Made by a program: the position numbers and the translations under genes. A stretch of DNA of 46,630 bases from Acetatifactor sp. GTDB lineage: Bacteria > Bacillota > Clostridia > Lachnospirales > Lachnospiraceae. The notes under the pieces are model-generated. The model had not been told where the DNA came from and did no database searches. It was given only the letters and a program-made list of their open reading frames with translations. Shown here piece by piece: positions 1 through 8,391 of the stretch. The DNA is taken from contig JAFLRM010000018.1 of assembly GCA_022511465.1 (NCBI GenBank), forward strand, positions 12,343 through 58,972, read 5' to 3'. The stretch's first letter is position 1. Each line of letters opens with the position of its first letter.

Positions 1-1
1 T

Positions 2-107
2 GACCACGATGAGCACGAACACCATCACCATGACCACGATGAGCATGAACACCATTACCATGACCATCACGAGCATGACCATCATGGTCACCATCACCAT
101 GATGCGG
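2..107 (+). repeat. In-frame tandem repeat encoding the His/Asp/Glu-rich metal linker
   Basis: Two roughly 30-base units and a decayed third encode blocks such as DHDEHEHHHH and DHDEHEHHYH. Alternating CAC/CAT and GAC/GAG codons make the DNA repetitive. The repeat is coding, and its number may vary between strains by slippage. Confidence 0.8.
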
Positions 108-379
108 ATGAGGTGTTCACCAGTTGGGGTGTAGAGACTCCCAATGTGTATAGCAAAGAGGAGATCGAGAAGATACTGAACGCTTTGGACAGCGGGGAGT
201 ACGGTATCATTCTGCGTGCCAAGGGCATGGTTCCATCAGGGGATGGCATTTGGATCTATTACGACTATGTTCCCGAGGAGCAGGATATCCGAAGCGGCAA
301 ACCTGAGGTGACCGGAAAGATCTGTGTCATCGGCTCCGAACTCAAAGAGGAAAAGTTGAAGAGTCTGTTTCGAGTATAA
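2..379 (+). CDS. CobW/G3E-family GTPase, C-terminal fragment with His-rich linker (5' cut by window)
   Basis: The gene is open at the window's left edge, so the N-terminal GTPase domain is not visible. What remains starts with about 35 residues made almost only of His, Asp and Glu. These come from an imperfect 30-base tandem repeat. A domain follows with the CobW C-terminal pattern (VFTSWGVETPNVYS, then an LRAKGMV strand). In this family a P-loop GTPase delivers metal, often zinc or cobalt, and the His-rich stretch is the usual metal-binding linker between the two halves. The next genes are a second CobW-like GTPase and a ZIP-type transporter, which supports metal trafficking. The exact metal is not shown by the sequence. 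The stop codon is at 377-379. Confidence 0.85.
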   Translation, partial: DHDEHEHHHHDHDEHEHHYHDHHEHDHHGHHHHDADEVFTSWGVETPNVYSKEEIEKILNALDSGEYGIILRAKGMVPSGDGIWIYYDYVPEEQDIRSGKPEVTGKICVIGSELKEEKLKSLFRV

Positions 380-447
380 ATATTTCTATTCCTGCCAAGG
401 ACTGAGTTCGGAACAGCTATGTATTTTGTGTAGAAAGGCGGCGGAAA

Positions 448-1380
448 ATGAAGCCTGTATATATGATCAATGGCTTTTTGGAGAGCGGTAAGACGGAGTT
501 TATCACCTTCACTTTGAATCAACCCTATTTTCAGATTCGGGGAAAGACCCTGCTCCTTCTGTGCGAGGAGGGCGAGATAGAGTACGATCAGGCGCTCTTA
601 AATAGGAGCCGCACCGTGGTGGAACTGATCGAGAGCGAGGAGGATTTCACTCCGGCTAATCTTCAGGCACTGGAGAAAAAGCATAAGCCTGAGCGCATCA
701 TTGTTGAGTACAACGGCATGTGGAACTTCAAGAATATGAAGTTGCCGAGAAGCTGGCGGATCGAGCAGCAGATCACCACTATCGACGGTTCCACTTTTCC
801 GGTGTATTACACCAACATGAGGTCTCTTTTGGCAGAAATGATCCGCGGCTCAGAGATGATCATCTTCAACCGGTGTGACGATGTGCGGGAGGAGTTAAAC
901 AGCTACAAACGCAATATCAAGGCGGTGAACCCGGCGGCGGATGTGATCTTTGAGGATGCCAACGGAGAGATCGACGAGATCTTCGAGGAAGATCTCCCCT
1001 ACGATCTGAATCAGGAGACTATTATTTTAAATAACGCTAGTTATGGAATTTGGTATCTGGACTCCATGGATCATTTGGAGAGATATCTGGGCAAGAAGCT
1101 GGAGTTTGTGGCAATGGTATTAAAGCCGGAGAACTTCCCGCAGGGATACTTTGTGCCGGGGCGCATGGCGATGACCTGCTGTGCGGATGATATGGCCTTT
1201 TTGGGCTATGCGTGCGAGTTCCCCGGAACAGGAGCGCTGAAGCAGCAGGAGTGGGTGAAGGTGACCGCTACTGTGTCCAAGGAATACTGGAAAGACTATG
1301 GCGGGGAGGGCCCCATGCTGCATGCGATCAGCGTGGAGAAGACCAAAGCACCCAAAGATCCGGTGATCAGCTTTACCTGA
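448..1380 (+). CDS. CobW-like P-loop GTPase with DUF1980/YcgQ-like C-terminal domain
   Basis: The 310-residue protein opens with the family's P-loop GFLESGKT at residues 9-16. Its guanine-recognition element reads NRCDD instead of the usual NKxD. The last third (about 220-300) contains an FVPGRMAMTCCADD stretch with adjacent cysteines C244-C245. This resembles the C-terminal domain of the YcgQ/DUF1980 (TIGR03943) family, often encoded beside CobW-type metal chaperones. The ribosome site AAAGGCGG precedes the ATG at 448. It lies 68 bases after the first CobW gene and before a ZIP transporter, so the three probably form one metal-handling unit. The GTPase call is firm, the C-terminal match is by eye, and the metal is inferred. 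Confidence 0.75.
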   Translation: MKPVYMINGFLESGKTEFITFTLNQPYFQIRGKTLLLLCEEGEIEYDQALLNRSRTVVELIESEEDFTPANLQALEKKHKPERIIVEYNGMWNFKNMKLPRSWRIEQQITTIDGSTFPVYYTNMRSLLAEMIRGSEMIIFNRCDDVREELNSYKRNIKAVNPAADVIFEDANGEIDEIFEEDLPYDLNQETIILNNASYGIWYLDSMDHLERYLGKKLEFVAMVLKPENFPQGYFVPGRMAMTCCADDMAFLGYACEFPGTGALKQQEWVKVTATVSKEYWKDYGGEGPMLHAISVEKTKAPKDPVISFT

Positions 1381-1453
1381 AACCCTTGCGGGAATAAAGG
1401 ATAAGCATCATGCAATATACTTTTCTGAGAGCGTGCGGGAGAAGAATTGCTTG

Positions 1454-2230
1454 ATGGATATTGTGATGGGATTAATGGTGCCGCTCCTCGGCACGACAGT
1501 GGGAGCGGCATGTGTCTTTTTCTTAAAGAAGCAGATAGCTCCCAATTTACAGCACATATTTACCGGTTTCGCGGCGGGAGTCATGGTGGCGGCATCCATC
1601 TGGTCGCTTTTGACCCCGGCTATGGAAATGTGTGAGGTGAGAGGTAAATGGTCTGTTGTCCCTGCGCTGAGCGGTTTTTTGCTCGGTATTATTTTTTTTC
1701 TTTTGGTAGATATGCTGGTACCCCATCTGCAGCGAGTAGTAAGCAGGGAGCCGGAGGAAAGAAAGAGCCGCCTGGGCCGAACTACCATGCTGACGCTTGC
1801 TGTGACGATTCATAATCTGCCGGAGGGAGCAGCCTGTGGAGCTATTTTTGCAGGCGTTTTAAACGGTGACGGCGCGGTGACCTACGCCGGCGCGCTGACG
1901 CTTGCCATCGGTATCGCCATACAGAATATTCCGGAGGGAGCCATCATAGCGCTGCCGCAGCGAAGTGAGGGCAGCAGCCGCCTAAAGTCCTTTTTCATGG
2001 GCGCATTGTCCGGCGTGGTGGAGCCTGTGGGCGCGGCACTAGCCATCCTGCTAGCCAGTGTGGTGACCCCGATCCTTCCCTATCTGCTGGCATTTGCGGC
2101 AGGAGCCATGATCTATGTGGTAGTGAAAGAGCTGATCCCGGAGGCAAGCGAGGATAAACGCTCCAATCTGGGGACGATTTCTTTTGCGATGGGATTTGCC
2201 CTGATGATGACACTGGATAAAACTTTGTAG
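1454..2230 (+). CDS. ZIP-family metal transporter
   Basis: This is a 258-residue, very hydrophobic protein with about eight membrane segments. It carries both ZIP signature helices, HNLPEGAACG and IQNIPEGAIIALP, whose His, Asn, Pro and Glu line the metal path. ZIP proteins move zinc or other divalent metals toward the cytoplasm. The start is set at ATG 1454 because GGGAGAAG lies ten bases ahead. The frame can be extended to a GTG at 1433, but that start has no good ribosome site. It follows two CobW-type GTPases, one with a His-rich linker, which suggests zinc import coupled to delivery. No Zur-like operator was recognised upstream of the visible genes. Confidence 0.88.
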   Translation: MDIVMGLMVPLLGTTVGAACVFFLKKQIAPNLQHIFTGFAAGVMVAASIWSLLTPAMEMCEVRGKWSVVPALSGFLLGIIFFLLVDMLVPHLQRVVSREPEERKSRLGRTTMLTLAVTIHNLPEGAACGAIFAGVLNGDGAVTYAGALTLAIGIAIQNIPEGAIIALPQRSEGSSRLKSFFMGALSGVVEPVGAALAILLASVVTPILPYLLAFAAGAMIYVVVKELIPEASEDKRSNLGTISFAMGFALMMTLDKTL

Positions 2231-2241
2231 GGGGAATACAA

Positions 2242-3144
2242 ATGTATCAATATTCTGTAATTCAATGGCTGTTTTTCTTTTACTTTTACAGCTTTTTCGG
2301 ATGGTGCTTTGAGTCCACATATGTGTCTGTAAAGAGCAGGCATCTGACCAACAGGGGCTTTATGCGGGGGCCTTTTTTGCCTTTGTATGGGAGCGGCGCC
2401 ATCATGATGCTGGTGATCTCCATGCCTTTTCAGGATAGTCTGCTTCTGGTGTATGTGGCCGGTTTTATAGGAGCTACAGTCTTAGAATATATAACAGGTG
2501 TTATAATGGAGAAGCTGTTCAAAGTGCGGTACTGGGACTACTCAGGAAAGCCCTTTAATTTCCAGGGACAAATCTGTCTGGGATCCTCGATCGCATGGGG
2601 ATTTCTGACGATCCTGATGACGGAGGTAGTGCACAGACCATTTGAATATCTGGTCTTATCTGTTCCCGGAAGTGTGCTCACAGTGGTGACCTGTGTGTTG
2701 ACTGCAGGGATTGCCGGTGACTTTGCGCTGTCCTTCAAGGCAGCTCTCGACCTGCGCGATGTGTTGATCCGGATGGAGAGGGCCAAAGAAGAGTTGATGC
2801 GCATCCACAAGCGTCTGGATGTTATTGTTGCCTTTACCGGCGAGGAGTTGTCCGGTTATAAGGAGGGTGTCATCGTCCGTATGGAGGATCTGAGGGACGG
2901 TATCGAGGAGAAGCTGGAACGGCTTAAAAGTATGACACAGAGCAAGCATACCGAGTCTCTGTCCGACGTGAAGGAAGAAGTGCATGAACTTGACAGAAAG
3001 TATGCTAGCAGCGTGGAAGAAAGACAGCAGCTTGGTGTGCTTAAGGACTTTTTCCAGCGTGGATTGATCCGTTCCAACCCCACCATGAGTTCTAAAAAGT
3101 ATGCGGAGGCTCTGGAGGAGTTGAAGGAAAGGCTCAAGAGATAG
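2242..3144 (+). CDS. PF06541 (CmpB-like, 'putative ABC transporter type IV') membrane protein with coiled-coil tail
   Basis: The first 170 or so residues hold about five membrane helices with the family hallmarks: FFGWCFESTYVSV, RGFMRGPFLPLYGSG and an RYWDYSGKPFNFQGQICL block. The C-terminal 130 residues are hydrophilic and rich in Glu, Lys, Arg and Leu, consistent with a cytoplasmic coiled coil. The family is widespread in Clostridia and its function is not established despite the 'ABC transporter' name, since no ATPase domain is present. The gene begins 11 bases after the ZIP gene. A Rho-independent terminator closes the unit. A shorter paralogue lies at 16541-16981 on the other strand. Confidence 0.8.
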   Translation: MYQYSVIQWLFFFYFYSFFGWCFESTYVSVKSRHLTNRGFMRGPFLPLYGSGAIMMLVISMPFQDSLLLVYVAGFIGATVLEYITGVIMEKLFKVRYWDYSGKPFNFQGQICLGSSIAWGFLTILMTEVVHRPFEYLVLSVPGSVLTVVTCVLTAGIAGDFALSFKAALDLRDVLIRMERAKEELMRIHKRLDVIVAFTGEELSGYKEGVIVRMEDLRDGIEEKLERLKSMTQSKHTESLSDVKEEVHELDRKYASSVEERQQLGVLKDFFQRGLIRSNPTMSSKKYAEALEELKERLKR

Positions 3145-3167
3145 AAGCAGGATCAATGACTTTAGTG

Positions 3168-3197
3168 AAAACTTCGCCCGTGAGGGCGGAGTTTTTT
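3168..3197 (+). terminator. Rho-independent terminator
   Basis: The arms AACTTCGCCC and GGGCGGAGTT pair (two G-T pairs) around a GTGA loop and run into TTTTT. It ends the unit formed by the metal genes and the PF06541 gene. Confidence 0.85.
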
Positions 3198-3261
3198 AGT
3201 TGTATTTTCTAAGCTTAAAGAAATCTTAATCAATTCAGGTGTTTTTTGTTAAAAAGGATTT

Positions 3262-3270
3262 TGATATAAT
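3262..3270 (+). promoter_or_regulatory. Extended -10 promoter for the two-component system
   Basis: TGATATAAT is a perfect extended -10 element. No good -35 lies at 17 bases, only T-rich sequence. Transcription would begin near 3277, inside the upstream-extended reading frame, which supports the internal start at 3320 for the regulator. Confidence 0.6.
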
Positions 3271-3319
3271 GACCTTGTTTAAAGGCTTGAAGCAAAACTG
3301 CGCAGAAATGAGGAAGACT

Positions 3320-4009
3320 ATGTACAACATACTGATCTGTGACGATGAAGTGGATATTGTAAATGCACTGAAGATTTATCTGACCAACGAGGAGTACACA
3401 CTGTACGAGGCCTTTAACGGCAAGGAGGCGTTAAAGTGTGTCTCGGAAAACGACATCCATCTGGTACTTTTGGATGTGATGATGCCGGAGCTGGACGGGA
3501 TCTACACTATGGTGGAGATCCGCAAATTCAGCAATGTGCCCATTATCCTGCTGACCGCCAAAGGCGAGGACTCAGACAAGATATTGGGGCTCAACATGGG
3601 TGCAGACGACTATATCACCAAGCCTTTCAATCCTGTGGAGGTATCCGCCAGAGTGAAAAGCCAGCTGCGCAGATACCTGCAGCTGGGAGCCGGTGTGATA
3701 AAGCCGGATGCGCTTCGGATCGGCAATATTGAGCTGGACGACAGGGAGAAGCTGGTGACACTGGACGGGGAGCCGGTGGCACTGACGCCCACCGAGTATG
3801 AGATATTAAAGCTTTTGATGCAGAATCCGGGGCAGGTGTTCTCGCCCAGAGAGATTTACTGGAAGATTTGGAACGATCAGCCCTACGGCAGTGAGAACAC
3901 GGTGGCAGTACATATTAGACACCTGCGTGAGAAGATAGAGATCAATCCTGCGGAACCGCGGTATCTGAAGGTTGTCTGGGGGCAGGGCTATAAGATAGAG
4001 AAGCGATAG
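3320..4009 (+). CDS. OmpR-family response regulator
   Basis: The 229-residue protein has a receiver domain (acidic D8-D9, phosphoacceptor D52 in LLDVMMPELDG, switch Thr in LLTAKGED, Lys in ITKPFNP). A C-terminal winged helix follows, with TPTEYEILKLLMQNPGQVFSPREIYWKIW and a HIRHLREKIE recognition helix. The overall look is of the VanR-like group common in Firmicutes. The start at 3320 is chosen because AGGAAG precedes it and the receiver begins at once (MYNILICDDE); the open frame runs back to a GTG at 3239. The partner kinase begins nine bases after the stop. Its target genes cannot be read from the sequence. Confidence 0.92.
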   Translation: MYNILICDDEVDIVNALKIYLTNEEYTLYEAFNGKEALKCVSENDIHLVLLDVMMPELDGIYTMVEIRKFSNVPIILLTAKGEDSDKILGLNMGADDYITKPFNPVEVSARVKSQLRRYLQLGAGVIKPDALRIGNIELDDREKLVTLDGEPVALTPTEYEILKLLMQNPGQVFSPREIYWKIWNDQPYGSENTVAVHIRHLREKIEINPAEPRYLKVVWGQGYKIEKR

Positions 4010-4018
4010 GAGGTATCT

Positions 4019-6265
4019 ATGGAACAGGAAAAGAAAGAGGAAAGGAAAATAGAGGGAAGACAGGAAGAGATGCGACAAGGAAAACATAGAAAAGAGCGAG
4101 GGCATGGGACTCTTTTGGACAGTACGCTGGCAAAAATAGTCGCGTTTATCCTCCTTGCCGCCGGCCTTATAGCCGGCCTTGTAGGAGGTGCAGGGACAGT
4201 TTATCTGGTGGCGGAAGATTACTATACCGAAGGATTTGAGCATCTTGTACACGACAGGATGATAACCTATATCTGGAGAGACGTGAGTGAACTCAAGTGG
4301 ATATACCGGAATCTTGAGCCGGAGGAGGCCGAGTCGAAGGCGATGGAGTATCTGGAGAGGAAGAATCTCACGGTGGAAGCCTATGTGGAGGATGAGCTTC
4401 TGTGGGGATTAGCAGCGGAGGAGGATAAGGATACCCCCTATGCTTTTGTGTGTTACTCTACCGTTACGGTGGAGATGCCGGTGGAGCACGAGGATGTGGG
4501 ATTGACGCCTGAGGAGCAACAGGAGGACATGAATGACGCAGGGGCGTTTGACAGCGTCGAAGGGGAGCGGATGCCGACTGAAGCGGCGGTCGAGGTACCT
4601 CTCACCTGGGAAGCTGCATCGACTCAAATAGAGCTTACAACTGTCACGCAGGAAATGACATTTTACATGTATGTGGACCCGGAGCTGCCGATGATGGATG
4701 AGTATAGAGAGGTCTGGCAGGAGAGTAAGCAGTTGACGCAGTTTGCGACCGTGTTCCCCGTGGCGGGTGTGGCAGGTTTTTTGACAGTGCTGTTCTGCTT
4801 TTTGTTCCTGCTGTGGAGTGCAGGACACCACCGGGGAAAGGAAGGAATCTCGGAGAGCGTGCTGTCACCTTTCTACTTTGATATTCTCACGGCTCTCTTT
4901 GTAGGGGTGGGCATTTTCGGTATGATAGTGACCGTCAATCTTCTATCCTACAGCGCGGACTGGATCGAGTACCTGATCGTAGCCCTGCTGTTGGCATTGG
5001 AGGCTGTGTGGGGAATGATCTGGCTGCGGGAGTTTGCCCTGCGGCTGAAGATGCACAACCTGTTAAAGCATACACTGATTGCGGCACTGTGCCGGGGGTT
5101 GGTGTTCCTGATCAAAGGACTGCCCCTTGTGCTAAATGTGGCCATTGCCTTTTTGGGAATTGCAATTTTGGAGCTGATCGGTATTATTCTCTTTGGTTCA
5201 GCGGAAGTGTTTGTATTGTGGCTGGCGGAAAAGGTGATTCTTTTCGCTGTCGTTATCTACTTTGCGCTGACTTTTAAGCGGCTGCAGCAGGGAAGTGAGG
5301 CGCTGGCGGAAGGGAATCTGAATTATCATGTGGACACTAGTGCGATGATCTTAAGCTTCAAAGAACACGGTGAGAATTTGAACAATATCGCACAGGGAAT
5401 GGCGGCGGCGGTAGAGCAGAGGATGAAGAGTGAACGGTTAAAGACGGAGCTGATCACCAATGTGTCCCACGATCTGAAGACACCATTGACTTCCATTATC
5501 AACTATGCGGATCTGATCGGAAATCTTGTGGCAGGAGCTGCCTCTTTGGACAATAGGGTCAAAACCGAATTTTTGGAATCCGGGGGGGTGGTTTCTGAAG
5601 TGTCTGAGCATGCAGAAGGAGAGGAGAAAAAGGACAACAGCATCACGGAGAGTGAGCGGGAACAGCTGTCCGAGTACGCGGAGGTATTGCTTCGCCAGTC
5701 CAAGAGGCTGAAGAAACTGTTGGACGATCTGATGGAGGCTTCCAAAGCCACTACGGGGAATCTGGAGGTGAATTTGCAGCCCTGCCAAGTGGGGGTACTG
5801 CTGACGCAGGCGGTGGGCGAGTACGAGGCCCGTTTTCAGGAGAAAGAGCTTGAACTGATCACCAAACAGCCGGAGGGCGAAGTGTCGGTGATGGCGGACG
5901 GCAGACATATCTGGAGAGTGTTTGACAACCTGCTCAATAATATCTGTAAATACGCACAAGAGAATACTCGCGTATACCTGACTGTAGAAAGCAGGTTTGG
6001 GGAGGTGGATATCATCTTCCGAAATATATCCAAGTACCCGTTAGACATTATGGGGGAGGAGTTGAAGGAACGCTTTGTGCGCGGCGACAAGTCCCGCCAC
6101 ATGGAGGGCAACGGTCTGGGACTGTCCATTGCAGGGAGTCTGATGGAGCTTCAGGGCGGCCAGATGGACATTGTGACGGACGGAGACCTGTTCAAGGTGA
6201 CAGTCCGAATTCCCACTATCCGGGATGACGGCCCTACGGCGGTCATAAGAAAACAGCAGGCATAA
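4019..6265 (+). CDS. Membrane sensor histidine kinase with long sensor region and an insert in the dimerisation hairpin
   Basis: This 748-residue protein has a charged cytoplasmic N-terminus, a membrane helix at about 38-62, an acidic outside domain to about 240, then a bundle of about six further helices to 420. A HAMP-like stretch (LAEGNLNYHV) leads to the kinase core. The H box is NVSHDLKTPLTSIINYADLI with phosphorylated His484, the N box is DNLLNNICKYA, and the G box is GNGLGLSIA. Between the two DHp helices, residues about 502-544 form an acidic Ser/Glu-rich insert where relatives have about 12 residues. The ribosome site AGGAGGT overlaps the end of the regulator gene, so the two are translated together. 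The signal sensed is unknown. Confidence 0.92.
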   Translation: MEQEKKEERKIEGRQEEMRQGKHRKERGHGTLLDSTLAKIVAFILLAAGLIAGLVGGAGTVYLVAEDYYTEGFEHLVHDRMITYIWRDVSELKWIYRNLEPEEAESKAMEYLERKNLTVEAYVEDELLWGLAAEEDKDTPYAFVCYSTVTVEMPVEHEDVGLTPEEQQEDMNDAGAFDSVEGERMPTEAAVEVPLTWEAASTQIELTTVTQEMTFYMYVDPELPMMDEYREVWQESKQLTQFATVFPVAGVAGFLTVLFCFLFLLWSAGHHRGKEGISESVLSPFYFDILTALFVGVGIFGMIVTVNLLSYSADWIEYLIVALLLALEAVWGMIWLREFALRLKMHNLLKHTLIAALCRGLVFLIKGLPLVLNVAIAFLGIAILELIGIILFGSAEVFVLWLAEKVILFAVVIYFALTFKRLQQGSEALAEGNLNYHVDTSAMILSFKEHGENLNNIAQGMAAAVEQRMKSERLKTELITNVSHDLKTPLTSIINYADLIGNLVAGAASLDNRVKTEFLESGGVVSEVSEHAEGEEKKDNSITESEREQLSEYAEVLLRQSKRLKKLLDDLMEASKATTGNLEVNLQPCQVGVLLTQAVGEYEARFQEKELELITKQPEGEVSVMADGRHIWRVFDNLLNNICKYAQENTRVYLTVESRFGEVDIIFRNISKYPLDIMGEELKERFVRGDKSRHMEGNGLGLSIAGSLMELQGGQMDIVTDGDLFKVTVRIPTIRDDGPTAVIRKQQA

Positions 6266-6279
6266 GGAAAAATAGAGTG

Positions 6280-6316
6280 AAACGGCTTCAGAGGGAGTTC
6301 CCCTGAAGCCGTTTTT
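6280..6316 (+). terminator. Rho-independent terminator
   Basis: AAACGGCTTCAG pairs perfectly with CTGAAGCCGTTT and is followed by a T run. It ends the two-component operon. Confidence 0.92.
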
Positions 6317-6333
6317 GTGGTAAAATACGCGTA

Positions 6334-6352
6334 GGCAATGAGCTGAAAGCTC
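6334..6352. repeat. Small palindromic repeat fragment (GGCAATGAG family)
   Basis: GGCAATGAGCTGAAAGCTC contains the hairpin GAGCT-gaa-AGCTC. A close relative is part of the structured leader at 16016-16035, and a shorter relative lies at 23277-23288. Confidence 0.45.
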
Positions 6353-6397
6353 TTGGGCATGCAATGCGGAGAAACCGGAGCAAAAAGGAGCCAAAAG

Positions 6398-7885
6398 ATG
6401 ACAGAAGAGAGCAATAACCGGAAACAATCTGCACTTCTCATATTTTTTATAGCAGCATTCTTTCTATTGGCTCTTTTTGCCTTGTTTTTTTCTGCTCTTA
6501 TGTGGAAGCGGATAGGAAGCCAGAGCGGAGCCTCTCGCCCTGTTCCCGACGGGGACACTCTCGACCTCCCCGGCGGGGTGAACTGCAGTGGGATCATAGA
6601 TTATGAGTATGACGATAGCGGAGATCTGGTACATACCTACGAGTATCGGGAGAGGAACCATATGAATCAGAATGGGGAAGGATACGGCACTTACTGGTAT
6701 CTGGAACAGATGAAGACGTTTTACTATGACAGAGATGGGAGATTATCGCGGGTGACACTGGAGAACTCTTACACGTGGAACGAGCATAAACGCCCATACC
6801 AATGGCTGAAATATGAATATGAGAAGGACGGCTCCTACACAGAGACAGATGTAGGCCTACGGGTGAGCAGATACAATGAGGAGGGGCAAGTTTTGGAAGA
6901 TGAGGATCAACTGCTCTACTCCTATGACGATCAGGGGAGACTTGTCAGTATCCGGAGAAAAGAAAACCCCGGGGAGAAGCTGATGGAGGTGCGCTGGGAG
7001 GACGAGACATTTCAGTCCCTGCGTGTCTTGTATCTGGAGGAGGGAAAGTATATCCTCTGGGTGGATCAATGTAACGAGGACTGGCAGAGGATAGCGGGAA
7101 GCTATTATGAGGGGAAACTCGATTCTGATCCTATGGAGCTGTCAGTTGAGGCGGCCGAACTTTTATGTCAGCCCTGCTATTATGGGGACTATTATCAAGG
7201 GCATCTGATGGAGGCTGTGGAGTATGGACGGATCCAGAAAGTGGATGGGGATAACCGGGAGAGGTGTGAATATTATGATTACGATCAGGAGGGGAGAATG
7301 ACATGGTCTTACGGTAGTTTTCTGGCTGCCTCTATTTGGAGTGCCAGGCAGTATCTCTACGACGAGCAGGGGCGTTTGGTCAGAGAGATTTTCTATGAGG
7401 GCGGTGGAAGCCGGGAACAGGCACTGGTGGACGGAAGCACCATCCACATAAGAAAGGCTGGAGACAGGTCGTCCAGTTGGCCCAAGATCGTGAGGGAAGA
7501 TGCGGACGGTGAGCAAAAGCACGCTTTTTGGTTGGATCCCTGGTACCATCCACTCTACGAGACGGATGAAAACGGGGAGATCACTACATATTGGAACCTG
7601 ACCGGGGCAGAACTGCTGGCGCTTCGGGAGGAGGAAGCCTCCGGAGAGAAAGAAACACCCGGGAGTGAGTCATCTGAGATTGAGACACCGCCGGAGGTAC
7701 AACCCGAACCCGGATCCTATCTGGTTAAGCCCGGTGACTGCCTGTGGAGGATCGCCCTTATGCTTTGGGGAGACGGAAACCTTTGGCCCAGGCTCTATGA
7801 AGCCAACCGGGATGTAATTGGTGATGATCCGTCTTTGATCTACAGTGGAACGGAGCTGGAAACGGAAGTTCTTGGCAGGGATTAG
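6398..7885 (+). CDS. Membrane-anchored YD-repeat-like protein with C-terminal LysM domain
   Basis: This 495-residue protein was not recognised as a named family. A membrane anchor (about 13-38) is followed by a long extracellular region with at least six short repeats of the type Y-x-Y-D-x-x-G-R-L-x (for example YSYDDQGRLVS, YDYDQEGRMTW, YLYDEQGRLVR), like YD/RHS repeats but sparser. The last 55 residues are a clear LysM module (YLVKPGDCLWRIALMLWGDGNLWPRLYEANRDVI), which binds peptidoglycan or chitin-type glycans. The start at 6398 has AAGGAG seven bases ahead; the frame extends to 6353 without such a site. It lies alone after a terminator. There is no RHS toxin core or toxin tip. A wall-attached structural or sensing role is inferred. 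Confidence 0.7.
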   Translation: MTEESNNRKQSALLIFFIAAFFLLALFALFFSALMWKRIGSQSGASRPVPDGDTLDLPGGVNCSGIIDYEYDDSGDLVHTYEYRERNHMNQNGEGYGTYWYLEQMKTFYYDRDGRLSRVTLENSYTWNEHKRPYQWLKYEYEKDGSYTETDVGLRVSRYNEEGQVLEDEDQLLYSYDDQGRLVSIRRKENPGEKLMEVRWEDETFQSLRVLYLEEGKYILWVDQCNEDWQRIAGSYYEGKLDSDPMELSVEAAELLCQPCYYGDYYQGHLMEAVEYGRIQKVDGDNRERCEYYDYDQEGRMTWSYGSFLAASIWSARQYLYDEQGRLVREIFYEGGGSREQALVDGSTIHIRKAGDRSSSWPKIVREDADGEQKHAFWLDPWYHPLYETDENGEITTYWNLTGAELLALREEEASGEKETPGSESSEIETPPEVQPEPGSYLVKPGDCLWRIALMLWGDGNLWPRLYEANRDVIGDDPSLIYSGTELETEVLGRD

Positions 7886-7898
7886 CGAGGTGTGTGTT

Positions 7899-8366
7899 AT
7901 GAAACTTTTGATCAAACAGAGAGTGTTTTCCTGGTCGGATTCCTATGATGTCTACGACGAGGAAGGAAACCAAAAATATTTTGTGAAGGCGGAGGTTTTT
8001 GCGTTGGGACACCAGCTCCATGTCTACGATCCCGCAGGGCGGGAATTGGGGATGGTGAAGCAAAAACTCATGACATTCATGCCAACCTTTGCCATTGAGA
8101 CAGGCGGCATTGAGAAAGGTTATATACAGAAGAAATTTGCCTTCTTCAAACCAAAGTATGAAGTGGACTTCAACGGCTGGCGCTGTGAAGGAGACTTTCT
8201 GGCATGGGATTATGACGTATATGAGGGGTGCAGCGCGGTAGTACACATCTCCAAGGAACTGTTGCACTGGGGTGATACCTATGTGATCGATATCCAAAGC
8301 CCGAAGGATGAACTGATGGCACTGATGCTGTGTGTGGCTATCGATGCGGCGAACTGTAGTGATTGA
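7899..8366 (+). CDS. LURP-one-related (YxjI-like, Tubby C-like fold) protein
   Basis: This 155-residue protein starts MKLLIKQRVFSWSDSYDVYDEEG, then has KYFVKAEVF and repeated beta-strand segments typical of the LURP-one-related family (PF04525). This is a 12-stranded Tubby-like barrel around a hydrophobic helix. The final helix (DELMALMLCVAIDAA) fits that core. Bacterial members such as YxjI have no settled function. GAGG lies eight bases ahead of the ATG at 7899, and the frame can be extended to 7845 inside the preceding LysM gene. It starts 13 bases after that gene and is probably co-transcribed with it. Confidence 0.75.
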   Translation: MKLLIKQRVFSWSDSYDVYDEEGNQKYFVKAEVFALGHQLHVYDPAGRELGMVKQKLMTFMPTFAIETGGIEKGYIQKKFAFFKPKYEVDFNGWRCEGDFLAWDYDVYEGCSAVVHISKELLHWGDTYVIDIQSPKDELMALMLCVAIDAANCSD

Positions 8367-8391
8367 CTATGACTGACAGGAGAGAGTTTCT

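Noticed and set aside
2..107. Non-coding tandem repeat at the window start
   Set aside because: The repeat is in frame with the CobW C-terminal domain and encodes a His-rich linker typical of that family.
6398..7885. RHS-type polymorphic toxin
   Set aside because: There is no RHS core, no hypervariable toxin tip and no immunity gene, and the protein ends in a LysM domain.
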